This document shows positions 39,980 through 48,849 of a stretch of DNA of 64,000 nt, piece after piece. A model generated the notes under the pieces. The model was not told where the DNA came from, ran no database searches, and was given only the letters and a program-made list of their open reading frames with translations. The DNA is from Arachnia rubra (GTDB taxonomy: Bacteria > Actinomycetota > Actinomycetes > Propionibacteriales > Propionibacteriaceae), in assembly GCF_019973735.1 (NCBI RefSeq), contig NZ_AP024463.1, positions 2,418,001 through 2,482,000 on the forward strand. The letters are read 5' to 3'. A program made the translations under genes and the position numbers. The first letter of the stretch is position 1, and every line of letters begins with the position of its first letter.

Positions 39980-42085
39980 ATGACGACCATCGCCGAGCCC
40001 GAAGTCAGCCCCATCCGCACCGATCCCTGGGAGGGTTTCGTTCCAGGGCCATGGCAGGAAGCCATTGACGTACGGGACTTCGTCCAGCGCAACTACACCC
40101 CCTACACCGGTGACGCCTCTTTCCTGGCAGGTCCCACCGCCAAGACGCTCCGGGTGTGGGACACCTTGGAGCAGGACTACCTGTCAGTGGAGCGTGCCCG
40201 CCGAGTCTATGACGTCGACACCGAGACGCCAGCGGACATCGACGCCTTCGCACCGGGCCACATCAGTGCCGACGACGATGTGATCGTCGGCTTGCAGACC
40301 GACACCCCACTGAAACGCGCGATGATGCCCAACGGCGGGTGGCGCATGGTGGAGACCGCCATCCGCGAGGCCGGCAAAGAGCCCAACCAGGACGTCAAGG
40401 ACATCTTCACGAAGTACCGCAAGACACACAACGAGGCAGTCTTCGACATCTACACCCCCCGGATCCGCGCCGCCCGCTCGTCGCACATCATCACGGGCCT
40501 GCCCGACGCCTACGGCCGTGGCCGCATCATCGGCGACTACCGGCGCGTGGCGCTGTATGGCGTGGACAAGCTGATCGAGTTCAAGCAGGCCGACAAGGCG
40601 GCCGTCGACTCAGCGCCCTTCTCGGAGCACTGGGCACGATTCCGCGAGGAGCATGCTGAGCAGATCAAGGCGCTGAAGAAACTCAAGGCGATGGCCGCCA
40701 GCTACGGCTTCGACATCTCCGGCCCAGCGCGCAACGCCAAGGAGGCCGTACAGTGGACGTATTTCGGCTACCTGGCCTCAGTGAAGTCGCAGGACGGCGC
40801 CGCGATGAGCATCGGACGGCTCTCCGCATTCTTCGACTGCTACTTCGAACGTGACTTCGCCGACGGCGTGCTCACCGAGGAGGACGCCCAGGAGATCATC
40901 GACGCCCTGGTCATCAAGCTGCGGATCGTGCGGTTCCTGCGCACCATCGAGTACGACCAGATCTTCTCCGGCGATCCGTACTGGGCCACCTGGTCTGACG
41001 CCGGCATCGGCGAGGACGGGCGTTCGCTGGTCACCAAGACCTCATTCCGCCTGCTGCAGACGCTGCGCAACCTGGGTCCTGCCCCCGAGCCGAACATCAC
41101 GATCTTCTGGGACCCGAAGCTGCCGGAGGGCTACAAGGAGTTCTGCGCGGCAATCTCCATCGAGACCTCGTCGGTGCAGTACGAGGCCGACGAGCAGATC
41201 CGCTCCCACTGGGGTGACGACGCGGCCATCGCCTGCTGCGTCTCCCCGATGCGGGTCGGCAAGCAGATGCAGTTCTTCGGTGCCCGCATGAACGCCGCCA
41301 AAACCCTGCTGTACGCCATCAACGGCGGCCGCGACGAGATGAGCGGCAAGCTCATCGTCCCCGACCACGAAGGGGTGGCCGGTGATGGCCCCCTCGACTT
41401 CGATGACGTGTGGATGCGATACGAGAAGATGCTCGACTGGGTGGCAGCCACCTACGTCGAGGCCCTTAACATCATCCACTACTGCCATGACCGCTATGCC
41501 TACGAGTCAATCGAGATGGCACTGCACGACTCCGACATCCTGCGCACCCTGGGCTGCGGCATCGCCGGATTGTCGATCGTGGCGGACTCGTTGTCGGCCA
41601 TCAAGTACGCCACGGTGACCCCTGTGCGTGATGAAACGGGGCTGGTCATCGACTACATCACCGAGGGCGACTTCCCCACCTACGGCAATGACGACGACCG
41701 GGCCGATGACATCGCCGCCGCCGTCGTGCACACGGTGATGAGCAAGATCAAGGAGATCCCGCTGTACCGGGATGCGATACCGACGCAGTCGGTGCTGACA
41801 ATCACCTCAAACGTGGTCTACGGCAAGGCGACGGGCTCGTTCCCCTCCGGCCACCAGGCGGGCACCCCCTTCGCGCCGGGCGCCAACCCCGAGAACGGCA
41901 TCGACAACCACGGCATGCTGGCCTCGATGCTGTCGGTGGGCAAGCTCGACTACGACGATGCCCTGGACGGCATCTCACTGACCAACACCATCACACCCTC
42001 CGCCCTTGGCCGCACCAAGGATGAGCAGGTAGACAACCTGGTAGGCATCCTCGACGCGGGTTTCGTGCCCGAGGGTTGCTGCTGA
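39980..42085 (+). CDS. pflB: pyruvate formate-lyase body without the glycyl-radical domain
   Basis: A 701-residue PflB that converts pyruvate and CoA to acetyl-CoA and formate in anaerobic metabolism. The catalytic cysteine pair is C419-C420 in AIACCVSPM. The E. coli enzyme has about 760 residues and ends with the glycyl-radical domain. Here the protein ends [16 protein letters not shown], exactly where that domain would begin, and the domain is encoded by the next gene. The chain is otherwise intact ([11 protein letters not shown] near the start, [23 protein letters not shown]). AAGGGAT precedes the ATG; a TAGAAT-like -10 lies at 39869. The unusual C-terminal CC pair may be structural. Confidence 0.93.
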   Translation: MTTIAEPEVSPIRTDPWEGFVPGPWQEAIDVRDFVQRNYTPYTGDASFLAGPTAKTLRVWDTLEQDYLSVERARRVYDVDTETPADIDAFAPGHISADDDVIVGLQTDTPLKRAMMPNGGWRMVETAIREAGKEPNQDVKDIFTKYRKTHNEAVFDIYTPRIRAARSSHIITGLPDAYGRGRIIGDYRRVALYGVDKLIEFKQADKAAVDSAPFSEHWARFREEHAEQIKALKKLKAMAASYGFDISGPARNAKEAVQWTYFGYLASVKSQDGAAMSIGRLSAFFDCYFERDFADGVLTEEDAQEIIDALVIKLRIVRFLRTIEYDQIFSGDPYWATWSDAGIGEDGRSLVTKTSFRLLQTLRNLGPAPEPNITIFWDPKLPEGYKEFCAAISIETSSVQYEADEQIRSHWGDDAAIACCVSPMRVGKQMQFFGARMNAAKTLLYAINGGRDEMSGKLIVPDHEGVAGDGPLDFDDVWMRYEKMLDWVAATYVEALNIIHYCHDRYAYESIEMALHDSDILRTLGCGIAGLSIVADSLSAIKYATVTPVRDETGLVIDYITEGDFPTYGNDDDRADDIAAAVVHTVMSKIKEIPLYRDAIPTQSVLTITSNVVYGKATGSFPSGHQAGTPFAPGANPENGIDNHGMLASMLSVGKLDYDDALDGISLTNTITPSALGRTKDEQVDNLVGILDAGFVPEGCC

Positions 42086-42119
42086 ACCACCATCCCAGTC
42101 AGAAGGAAGCAGGAAAGAA

Positions 42120-42371
42120 ATGGCAGTCAAGACCTTTGACGAACGCGTGGCAGACATGAAGGCAGCCCGCGAGGCCCGCGGCGATGCCCCCGGGCTGTTC
42201 CACGCCAACATCAACGTGCTGAACCGTGAGACCCTTGAGGACGCCATGGAGAATCCGGAGAAGTACCCGAGCCTGACGGTGCGTGTCTCCGGCTATGCCG
42301 TGAACTTCGTGAAGCTCACCAAGGAGCAGCAGCGCGACGTCCTCTCCCGGACCTTCCACCAGGGTTCGTGA
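42120..42371 (+). CDS. grcA: separate glycyl-radical domain of pyruvate formate-lyase
   Basis: An 83-residue protein equivalent to the last 60 residues of PflB ([20 protein letters not shown], then [17 protein letters not shown]) preceded by a new 28-residue leader. Gly58 in RVSGYAVNF is the radical site made by the activase. It resembles YfiD/GrcA, the spare domain that repairs oxygen-cleaved PflB in E. coli, but here PflB has no such domain of its own, so this protein should be essential for activity. A good AGGAAG ribosome-binding site is present. Its stop overlaps the pflA start (GTGA). Confidence 0.92.
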   Translation: MAVKTFDERVADMKAAREARGDAPGLFHANINVLNRETLEDAMENPEKYPSLTVRVSGYAVNFVKLTKEQQRDVLSRTFHQGS

Positions 42372-43288
42372 CGACCTCACTCGATTCGGCGGCGGGGGTG
42401 CGTGTCGCTCCCGTCGCCGACGGTGTGTCCGGGGAGTTCCGCGTCGCCCCCGTCGACTTGGAGATGCCACGGCTGCGGCCCGGTGGCGCGGGCACCGCTG
42501 GCATCGATATCACTGACGACTTGGACCGTCACGAGCATCTCGAACTGGTGCGGGCCGGTGAACTGGCGTCGATGCACTCCTGGGAGCTGGTGACAGGCGT
42601 CGATGGGCCTGGCACCCGGATGACGGTGTTCCTCTCAGGTTGTCCGCTGCGCTGCCTGTACTGCCACAACCCGGACACGATGTTCGCCGCCAAGGGCCAG
42701 CCGGTGCGCCTCGGCGACCTGGTGGGACGCCTGAAACGGTATCGCTCGATCTTCCGCGCCACCAAGGGAGGGCTGACGGTCTCCGGGGGCGAACCGTTGA
42801 TGCAGCCCGCGTTCGTCAGGCGGCTGCTGGGCGAGGCGAAGCAGATGGGCATCCACACCGCCATCGACACCTCCGGTTTCCTGGGTGCGAACGCCTCCGA
42901 CGAGCTGCTCGACAACCTTGACTTGGTGCTCCTCGACATCAAGTCAGGCATCCCCGAGGTCTACCGGAAGACCACCGGCAGAGACCTGAAACCGACCATC
43001 GACTTCGCCCGGCGCCTGAGCGAGCGCGGCACTGAGGAGGCGTGGATCAGGTTCGTGCTGGTCCCGGGCCTCACCGACGCCGTCGAGAACGTGGAGGCCG
43101 TCGCCGACATCGTCGAGCAGATCCGCGTGGTGTCGCGGGTCGAGGTGCTGCCGTTCCACCAGATGGGGCGTGACAAATGGGCCACCATGGGCCTGCCCTA
43201 TAAACTCTCGGAGACCACGCCGCCATCGAAGGAGCTGACGGAACGGGTCCGCGAGCAGTTCCGCGCCCGAGGGCTGACCACCTACTGA
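42368..43288 (+). CDS. pflA: pyruvate formate-lyase activating enzyme
   Basis: A 306-residue radical-SAM enzyme that abstracts hydrogen from the glycine of the separate radical domain. The cluster cysteines are C92, C96 and C99 in [12 protein letters not shown], followed by the GGEPLMQP and DIKSG motifs of PFL activases. E. coli PflA has 246 residues; this one has about 65 extra residues at the N-terminus, which may recognise the detached domain (inference). It starts with GTG overlapping the previous stop by four bases. The C-terminus [18 protein letters not shown] is canonical. Confidence 0.92.
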   Translation: MTTSLDSAAGVRVAPVADGVSGEFRVAPVDLEMPRLRPGGAGTAGIDITDDLDRHEHLELVRAGELASMHSWELVTGVDGPGTRMTVFLSGCPLRCLYCHNPDTMFAAKGQPVRLGDLVGRLKRYRSIFRATKGGLTVSGGEPLMQPAFVRRLLGEAKQMGIHTAIDTSGFLGANASDELLDNLDLVLLDIKSGIPEVYRKTTGRDLKPTIDFARRLSERGTEEAWIRFVLVPGLTDAVENVEAVADIVEQIRVVSRVEVLPFHQMGRDKWATMGLPYKLSETTPPSKELTERVREQFRARGLTTY

Positions 43289-43310
43289 GAAAAGTCTGCG
43301 AGGAGCCTTG

Positions 43311-43592
43311 ATGAATAACCCGGTGCATCCCGGAGAAGTCCTGCGGGAAGACGTCATCCGCGAACTGGGACTCAGCGTTGAAGAAGCCGCTTCGCGGCTG
43401 GGGGTATCTCGTGTGACGCTCAGCCGTGTGCTGCACGGCCATGCGGGTATCAGCTCCAATCTAGCCATCCGTTTGGAGGCGGCGGGTGCCGGTACCGCCC
43501 GTTCGTGGCTCGCCATGCAGATGGCCTACGACCTGGCCGCCGCACAGTCCACCGCCCCACCGGTGGTCCGCCGACTGGATGAGGTCGCCTGA
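43311..43592 (+). CDS. higA: HigA-family antitoxin, orphan
   Basis: A 93-residue XRE helix-turn-helix protein with the HigA/VapI hallmark NNPVHPGEVLREDVIRELGLS and VSRVTLSRVLHGHAGIS. It should bind DNA and neutralise a HigB mRNA-cleaving toxin, normally encoded just upstream, but only pflA is there. So it is an orphan or has another partner. It starts at ATG 43311 after AGGAG. It is 22 bases behind pflA, and cotranscription is possible. Confidence 0.85.
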   Translation: MNNPVHPGEVLREDVIRELGLSVEEAASRLGVSRVTLSRVLHGHAGISSNLAIRLEAAGAGTARSWLAMQMAYDLAAAQSTAPPVVRRLDEVA

Positions 43593-43623
43593 GAGGTCCT
43601 GTGGAAAGCCGGATGTATATCTC

Positions 43624-44091
43624 TCATAGCGGCACCGCCTCGGCCAGGGCCTGCGGCATGAGTTCTTCTGCGCGGGTGTCATCGACGATGTCTGCCCGGA
43701 ATCCGGTCAGGCGCTCGATCTCATCGGATAAGAGGGCGAGGGCTAGCAGGTCGGTGCCTGGTCCAGCGGTCACCATAAGGTCGATGTCGCTCCTGAAGTG
43801 ATCCTCGCCACGCGCCGCAGAGCCAAAAACCCTGAGCCGGCTAAATCCAAGGCGGGATGCCACGTCCCGGATTGATGACGCCTGCTCACTCAGCGGTACA
43901 GCGGGGCGGTAGTCCGCAGCCTGCAACACGCGCTCAAGCATGTCGCCGGAGACGCCGCGCGACCCGGTCTCCATCTGCGCCAGGCTCGCCTGCTGGATTC
44001 CGGCACGGCAAGCCAGCTCCTCCTGCGTGAGACCGGCGTCAGCGCGGGCGGATCGGATTAGCTGCGCCGCCCGGGAAGTATCAAACCTCAC
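43624..44091 (-). CDS. HTH-XRE and MNT-type nucleotidyltransferase fusion protein
   Basis: A 155-residue fusion. Residues 1-65 are an XRE helix-turn-helix (TQEELACRAGIQQASLAQMETGSRGVS). Residues 75-155 are a minimal nucleotidyltransferase with GS at 90-91 and the Asp pair D102/D104 in SDIDLMV, the pattern of the MntA half of HepT-MntA systems. MntA antitoxins can AMP-ylate HepT; here no HEPN toxin is next to it. The start is GTG 44091 preceded by TGAGGA with very short spacing. A palindrome just upstream suggests self-repression. It is convergent with higA. Confidence 0.78.
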   Translation of the reverse strand: MRFDTSRAAQLIRSARADAGLTQEELACRAGIQQASLAQMETGSRGVSGDMLERVLQAADYRPAVPLSEQASSIRDVASRLGFSRLRVFGSAARGEDHFRSDIDLMVTAGPGTDLLALALLSDEIERLTGFRADIVDDTRAEELMPQALAEAVPL

Positions 44092-44101
44092 TCCTCAACG
44101 A

Positions 44102-44119
44102 TATAGCAGGCCCGCTATA
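44102..44119 (-). promoter_or_regulatory. palindromic operator of the HTH-nucleotidyltransferase gene
   Basis: TATAGC and GCTATA form a perfect 6-bp inverted repeat around AGGCCC, about 10 bases upstream of the gene start. It overlaps where the promoter must lie, as expected for autorepression by the XRE domain. Confidence 0.55.
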
Positions 44120-44517
44120 CGCAGGCCCACCAGCCTGCTGCAACGTCATGGCTGCGGCCTGGCCGAGTACCACACACAAGCACCACACCTTGGGGCTGCG
44201 ACCTATGACAGAAACTGACACCGGACATCAAACACCACGACCGGACCCCAGATCACATCCCGCGTAAATCCAGCAGAGGACCCAGTGCCGCGTATCGTTC
44301 GCTGGTGTTCTCCGGCCCCGGATGCGGCGCCTCGCCTCGTTCACCTTACGGTACGACCCGGTAGTGTTTCACTCGGCTGTCTTGGCACAGCATCCGCCCG
44401 GAGCAGTCTCCCGCTGAACCTCCGATACACGACACTTGGCCAGGCAAGTCCCGGAAGCCGTTCCATACCCGAGGGCTGCCCACCTGGTGAGCAGACGGCC
44501 TGAATCTATTGCGGGGT

Positions 44518-44538
44518 TCTGTGATCACATGTTACGTT
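44518..44538 (+). promoter_or_regulatory. shared operator/promoter motif, copy 1
   Basis: Twenty-one bases beginning TCTGTGATCA and ending ATGTTACGTT, identical at 20 of 21 positions to 50642-50662. They include the 10-bp palindrome TGTGATCACA. In both places ACTCAAAGGAGAG follows 35-39 bases later. It probably binds the cluster's GntR regulator. Confidence 0.6.
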
Positions 44539-44591
44539 TGAAATCCCCGCAAGGCCGTATCTACGGCAAACGAACTCAAAGGAGAGCTGTG

Positions 44592-44699
44592 ATGTGCTGC
44601 GCCCAATTCCTCTCCCCGCCCAGCGCCAGCCACACGATTTATTCAGGCCACCAAGCCAGTTGCTGCCTGAGCCGAGGAGCGTCCCCGGCTCGGGCTTAA
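44592..44699 (+). CDS. putative 35-residue leader peptide
   Basis: A short frame directly behind the duplicated ribosome-binding cassette CAAAGGAGAG, with ATG five bases after it. The peptide has two Cys-Cys pairs (residues 2-3 and 24-25), is rich in Ser and Pro, and matches no family. Its 3' end overlaps a GC-rich hairpin. It could be a regulatory leader, for example for attenuation at cysteine codons, or a leftover 5' end of a deleted gene. Evidence for translation is only the strong ribosome-binding site. Confidence 0.35.
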   Translation: MCCAQFLSPPSASHTIYSGHQASCCLSRGASPARA

Positions 44700-44717
44700 G
44701 CTGCTGATCCGGCCCAG

Positions 44718-44764
44718 TTCCTGGCTTCAATGGTTTGTGAAACCGGCCGCAGAGACGCCAGGAA
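44718..44764 (+). promoter_or_regulatory. structured leader element
   Basis: TTCCTGGC pairs perfectly with GCCAGGAA (8 bp) and encloses a second perfect hairpin, GGTTT-GTG-AAACC. It sits between the leader peptide and the first shell gene. It may be an RNA switch or a processing site; no known class is recognised. Confidence 0.35.
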
Positions 44765-44928
44765 GCTCACCTCGCCGTCTGCCATGACGCCGCTCCGCTG
44801 ACGCGGCTGAAACCACGTCGTGACACCGGCCGATCCCCAGCAGAGTGCTGCCTGTGTCGCTGGCGACCCATAGAGACAATGGCAATAACCAAACCCTGAT
44901 ACATCACCCACACCAAGGAGTAACCAAG

Positions 44929-45216
44929 ATGTCAGATTCCAGCATGGCCGCGCTCGGCATGGTCGAGACCAAGGGCCTCATCGGATCCATCGAAGCCGCT
45001 GACGCGATGGTCAAAGCCGCCAATGTCAGGCTAATCGGCAAGGAACAGATCGGCGCCGGCTACGTCACCGTCATGGTGAGAGGCGACGTTGGCGCTGTGA
45101 AGGCCGCCACGGACGCGGGTGCGTCTGCCGCCGCCCGGGTCGGTGAGCTGGTTTCTGTGCACGTGATTCCCCGCCCGCACAGTGAGGTCGGACTGATCCT
45201 GCCCCACCACGACTGA
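44929..45216 (+). CDS. bacterial microcompartment hexameric shell protein
   Basis: A 95-residue single BMC-domain protein of the PduA/EutM type that forms the flat hexamers of microcompartment facets. Family features are [18 protein letters not shown] at the start, the pore-lining loop after [14 protein letters not shown], and the basic C-terminal turn [14 protein letters not shown] lies 9 bases before the ATG. It is the only hexamer gene in the window and the first conventional gene of the eut-like operon. Confidence 0.95.
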   Translation: MSDSSMAALGMVETKGLIGSIEAADAMVKAANVRLIGKEQIGAGYVTVMVRGDVGAVKAATDAGASAAARVGELVSVHVIPRPHSEVGLILPHHD

Positions 45217-45245
45217 CGACGCCCAGGGCCAGAAGGAAGCCGACA

Positions 45246-45902
45246 ATGGACGTGTCCGGAATCCAGCTACGTGCGCTCTGCCACCTTGACCGGCTGCAGC
45301 CACAGTTCGCGGCTTTCGTCGGCGCGGTATCCGACGGCTCCCCGCCGGTAGAGGGGATGAGCGTCCTCTACATCGAGTTGTCGCCGAGCAATTGGGTATT
45401 TCCCGTCGTCGACCGGGTGCTGAAGTCGGTGGCAGTGGTGCCGGGCGCACAACAGGTTGAACGGCAGTATGGGATGTTCGAGGTGCACTCGGCCTCCCAG
45501 GCTGAGGTGCTGCGCGCCGCCGAGGTGGCGCTGGAGGCGATCGGCCTGCCGGAGACCGATCGGTATGCGCCGCGGGTGGTTTCCGAGCAGGTCATAACGA
45601 ACATTCACCCGAACCAGGCGCAGGTGCTGAATCGTTTCAACCGCGGCACGATGATTGAGGCTGGACAGACCATGCTGGTGCTTGAGGTGGAGCCCGCCGC
45701 GTACGTCTGCCTGGCCGCCAACGAGGCCGAGAAGGCAGCCCCCGTCTTCTTGAACCACCTGGAATCGGTGGGCATGTTCGGCCGGATGTGGTTGTCGGGA
45801 ACGGAAGCGGAAATCGCAGCCGCCCGCGAGGCTGCCCTGACCGCCCTGTCCTCCGTTGCAGGCCGGCCAGCTCAGGCCCTAGAAGGAAAGGAATATGGCT
45901 AG
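45246..45902 (+). CDS. tandem-BMC trimeric shell protein
   Basis: A 218-residue protein with two consecutive BMC domains (about 8-105 and 108-205), forming pseudohexameric trimers. It does not resemble EutL. The pattern IQLRALCHLDRLQPQFAAF, VERQYGMFEVH, RVVSEQVITNI, EVEPAAYVCLAANEAEKAA, MWLSGTEAE matches what I know of the BMC-T protein of Rhodococcus/Mycobacterium (RMM) microcompartments. Such trimers often carry a gated central pore. AAGGAA precedes the ATG. It follows the hexamer gene by 29 bases, so the two are cotranscribed. Confidence 0.88.
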   Translation: MDVSGIQLRALCHLDRLQPQFAAFVGAVSDGSPPVEGMSVLYIELSPSNWVFPVVDRVLKSVAVVPGAQQVERQYGMFEVHSASQAEVLRAAEVALEAIGLPETDRYAPRVVSEQVITNIHPNQAQVLNRFNRGTMIEAGQTMLVLEVEPAAYVCLAANEAEKAAPVFLNHLESVGMFGRMWLSGTEAEIAAAREAALTALSSVAGRPAQALEGKEYG

Positions 45903-46020
45903 TTGTCTCCCCTATCGCTTCAACCATCGGGATACGGTCATCCCCACGCACGTCATCATGGCATCGCGACCATCCCCACGCACGTCATCATGGCATCGCG
46001 ACGGGGCTGATCTGATATGA
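45895..46020 (+). CDS. possible small coupled reading frame before eutA
   Basis: A 41-codon frame whose ATG is preceded by an excellent AAGGAAAGGAAT site, overlapping the end of the BMC-T gene by 8 bases and the eutA start by ATGA. The peptide starts MASCLPYRFNHRDTV and matches no family. A perfect 32-bp tandem duplication lies inside it and shifts its own frame. It may be a decayed gene, such as a lost small shell gene, that now only couples translation into eutA. Confidence 0.35.
   Translation: MASCLPYRFNHRDTVIPTHVIMASRPSPRTSSWHRDGADLI
45939..46002 (+). repeat. perfect tandem duplication, 2 x 32 bp
   Basis: Bases 45939-45970 and 45971-46002 are identical, each beginning CATCCCCACG and ending GCATCGCGAC. 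The unit is not a multiple of three. It lies between the BMC-T gene and eutA. Confidence 0.92.
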
Positions 46021-47468
46021 GTGGCACTGACACGATATTGAGCGTCGGCATCGACGTCGGCACCTCAACCACTCAGCTGGTGTTCAGCCGCCTGACTGTC
46101 GAGAACATCGCAAACGTCTTCTCGATCCCCCGGATAACGATCGTCGACAAGCAGATCCTGCGCCGTAGCGATATCCACATCACCCCGCTGCTCGATCCGC
46201 GGACCATCGACACAGACGCACTGAGACGACTCGTCATCGATGAATATGCCAAGGCCGGTCTGGCTCCCGATGACATCGGCACCGGGGTCGCGATCATCAC
46301 CGGCGAGACGGCTCGCGCCGAGAACGCCGAGCAGGTGTTGGCTGCTCTCAGCACGCTTGCAGGGGATTTTGTGGTCTCGACTGCCGGCCCGCACCTGGAG
46401 TCAGTCCTCGCGGCCCGAGGAGCGGGGCTGGACACCTACTCGGAGCACACCAGCGCCATCGTCGCGAACCTGGACATCGGAGGGGGCACGACGAACATCG
46501 CGGCCTACCGCCAGGGACAGCTGCTGGGCACGAGCTGCATCGACATCGGCGGACGCCTGCTGCGGGTTACCGACGGACACATCACCTATATCTCGCACCA
46601 GCTTGCCCGGCTAGCCAGGCATCACGGGATCGCCGTGGCCGTCGGGGACCGGGCCGACATCACCCGGTTGCGCAGCCTCACCCAGGTCATGGCACGCCAG
46701 CTTGCCATGGCGATCGGCCTTATGGACCGCGATGAGATCCACGAGGTGCTGTACACCAACCAGGGGCGGCCGCTGTCGAAGGACCTGGTTCCGGGTGACA
46801 TCAGTTTCTCAGGCGGCATCGCCGACCTCATCAGCAGCACCGAGTCCAGCGATCCCTTCCGTTTCGGCGACATCGGGGTTCTGCTCGGCCAAGCTATAGC
46901 CGAGGATCCAGCTTTCAAACGTGTGACAAGGCATCAGGGGACCGAAACCATCGGGGCCACCGTCGTCGGGGCCGGAGTTCACACCACGGAGCTGTCCGGC
47001 TCCACAGTCGAGTTCTCGGTTTCCTCACTGCCGATCCGCAATGTGCCGATCATCACGGTCCCGGAAGAGGCGGAAAACGATCCAGAACGCCTACCCCAGG
47101 TGATCAAAGATCTGCTGCACGCCCTCAACCCGGACGACCCCACCCAGAGTGTCGCGATCTCCTTGCGTGGCCGGGGGCTGAATTCATTCGTGGCGGTGCA
47201 GGAACTGGCAGGCGCAATCATCAAAGGCGCCAGCGAGATTTTAGAAGGCCAGCATCCCCTGGTGGTGGTGCTCGAATCGGACCGCGCCAAAGTGCTCGGG
47301 CAGTCGCTGGCCGTACAGCGTGGTCGCAGGGAAGACGTCATCTGCATCGACTCGGTGCAGACCGGCGGCGGCGACTACATCGACATCGGCAAGCCTGTCG
47401 GGGCGGGGCGAGCTGTGCCGGTTGTCGTGAAAACCCTGGTCTTCAATGACCGACCCGAAGGAGAGTAA
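46017..47468 (+). CDS. eutA: ethanolamine ammonia-lyase reactivating factor
   Basis: A 483-residue actin-fold ATPase (E. coli EutA has 467) that removes damaged cobalamin from ethanolamine ammonia-lyase and lets fresh adenosylcobalamin enter. ATPase motifs are SVGIDVGTSTTQL near the N-terminus and ANLDIGGGTTNIAAY near 150. It overlaps eutB by one base (TAATG). Its presence implies that the lyase needs coenzyme B12. No eutT or B12 biosynthesis gene is in the window. Confidence 0.95.
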   Translation: MSGTDTILSVGIDVGTSTTQLVFSRLTVENIANVFSIPRITIVDKQILRRSDIHITPLLDPRTIDTDALRRLVIDEYAKAGLAPDDIGTGVAIITGETARAENAEQVLAALSTLAGDFVVSTAGPHLESVLAARGAGLDTYSEHTSAIVANLDIGGGTTNIAAYRQGQLLGTSCIDIGGRLLRVTDGHITYISHQLARLARHHGIAVAVGDRADITRLRSLTQVMARQLAMAIGLMDRDEIHEVLYTNQGRPLSKDLVPGDISFSGGIADLISSTESSDPFRFGDIGVLLGQAIAEDPAFKRVTRHQGTETIGATVVGAGVHTTELSGSTVEFSVSSLPIRNVPIITVPEEAENDPERLPQVIKDLLHALNPDDPTQSVAISLRGRGLNSFVAVQELAGAIIKGASEILEGQHPLVVVLESDRAKVLGQSLAVQRGRREDVICIDSVQTGGGDYIDIGKPVGAGRAVPVVVKTLVFNDRPEGE

Positions 47469-48832
47469 TGAAGCTAAGCACCACCCTCGACGGGGTAACT
47501 TACCGGTTCACCGGGATTCCGGATGTACTAGCCAAGGCAAACGAGCCCAAGGCAGCTGACAGGCTGCAGGGAATCGCGGCGCAGAGCGCAAGCGAACGTG
47601 TCGCGGCGAAAATAGTGTTGTCAGAACTCACCGTGGGAGACCTGACCGAGAATCCGGTCATCCCTTATGAGGAAGACGAGGTGACGCGCGTCAACTGGGA
47701 TGGGTTGAACCAGCCTGGTTATCAGTCGGTGAAGAATATGACCATCGGCGAATTACGCGAGTGGATTCTCGACCACAAGACCACTCCGGACGTGCTGAAA
47801 CGCTCAGCCCGCAACTTCACCGGTGAGGTGGCGGCCGCCGTCGCCAAGCTGATGACAGCTATGGATCTGGTGTATGGAGCCTCCCGCATCCACTACACGA
47901 CGCAGTGCAACACCGAGATTGGCCAGCCCGGCACCATCGCCTACCGGGCGCAGCCGAACTCCACCACCGACGACCCGGAAAGCATCATCGTGAGCCTGGC
48001 CGAAGGGCTCAGCTTCGGTTGCGGCGACGCTTGTTTCGGTATCAATCCCGTCAATGATGACCCGACCAACACCAAGCGCATAGCCGAGGCCGTCTGGGAG
48101 TTCAAGGAGCGCAACGAGGTCCCGACCCAGGTGGTTGTGCTGTCGCATATCACCACCCAGATGGAAGCGATCCGCCGCGGGGCTCCCCTGTCGATGATCT
48201 TCCAGTCGATCGCCGGCACCCAGGACACCAACGACGATTTCGGCGTGAACCGCGCCCTCATCGAGGAGGCCTACGAACTGGCCAAGCAGTATGGGCAGTG
48301 CCAGGGAGCGAACCTCCTGTACTTCGAGACCGGACAGGGCTCGGAGGTCTCGGTCGGCCGGGATCACGGCGCCGACGAGATGACGCTCGAGGCCCGCACC
48401 TACGGGTTCGGACGCTTCTTCCGTCCCTTCATGGTCAACAATGTGACCGGCTTCATCGGTCCCGAGACCATCTACGACGGCAAGGAGATGATCAGGGCGA
48501 ATCTTGAGGATCATTTCATGGGCAAGATGCTGGGTCTGCCCATGGGCATGGCCCCGTGCTGGACCAACCACACCTCCATCACGATGGATGATCAGCAGCA
48601 GGCCACCATGCTGCTGGCGATGGCAGGTTCCACCTATTACATCGGGGTTCCCTGCGCCGACGACGTGATGCTCGCCTACCAGGACACGAGCTACCACGAC
48701 AACGCGGCGCTTCGCGAACTGCTCGGCAGGACCGCAGCTCCGGAGTTCCATCGCTGGATGGTCTCTCGCGGCCTCTGCGATGAGAGTGGCGTGCTGACCG
48801 AACGGGCCGGCGACGGCTCCATGTTCCTATGA
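47468..48832 (+). CDS. eutB: ethanolamine ammonia-lyase large subunit
   Basis: A 454-residue catalytic subunit, almost the length of E. coli EutB (453), in the adenosylcobalamin-dependent lyase that makes acetaldehyde and ammonia from ethanolamine. Conserved stretches are visible: LTENPVIPYEEDEVTR-like region (about 60-75), GLSFGCGDACFGINPVND, LLYFETGQGSEVS and GLPMGMAPCWTNHTSI. The gene is complete. GAAGGAGAG precedes the ATG. The catalytic glutamate in ETGQGSE is retained. Confidence 0.96.
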   Translation: MKLSTTLDGVTYRFTGIPDVLAKANEPKAADRLQGIAAQSASERVAAKIVLSELTVGDLTENPVIPYEEDEVTRVNWDGLNQPGYQSVKNMTIGELREWILDHKTTPDVLKRSARNFTGEVAAAVAKLMTAMDLVYGASRIHYTTQCNTEIGQPGTIAYRAQPNSTTDDPESIIVSLAEGLSFGCGDACFGINPVNDDPTNTKRIAEAVWEFKERNEVPTQVVVLSHITTQMEAIRRGAPLSMIFQSIAGTQDTNDDFGVNRALIEEAYELAKQYGQCQGANLLYFETGQGSEVSVGRDHGADEMTLEARTYGFGRFFRPFMVNNVTGFIGPETIYDGKEMIRANLEDHFMGKMLGLPMGMAPCWTNHTSITMDDQQQATMLLAMAGSTYYIGVPCADDVMLAYQDTSYHDNAALRELLGRTAAPEFHRWMVSRGLCDESGVLTERAGDGSMFL

Positions 48833-48849
48833 GTTGAGTGAGGATAACC

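Larger units (their letters stand above)
44120..44928. other. long leader region before the microcompartment genes
   Basis: About 810 bases without a conventional gene. The first 390 bases show no supportable feature. From 44518 there is a motif repeated at 50642, then a ribosome-binding site with a 35-codon reading frame, a GC-rich hairpin (GAGCCG/CGGCTC, 44669-44691), an 8-bp stem-loop element at 44718-44764 and finally the AAGGAG of the first shell gene. It does not match a cobalamin riboswitch by eye. Confidence 0.55.

Noticed and set aside
44718..44800. Possible cobalamin riboswitch before the shell genes
   Set aside because: A segment resembles the 3' B12 box, but the conserved core (GCCACTG and the GGTGAA...CCGCAACTG region) is not found; I keep it only as an unclassified structured element.
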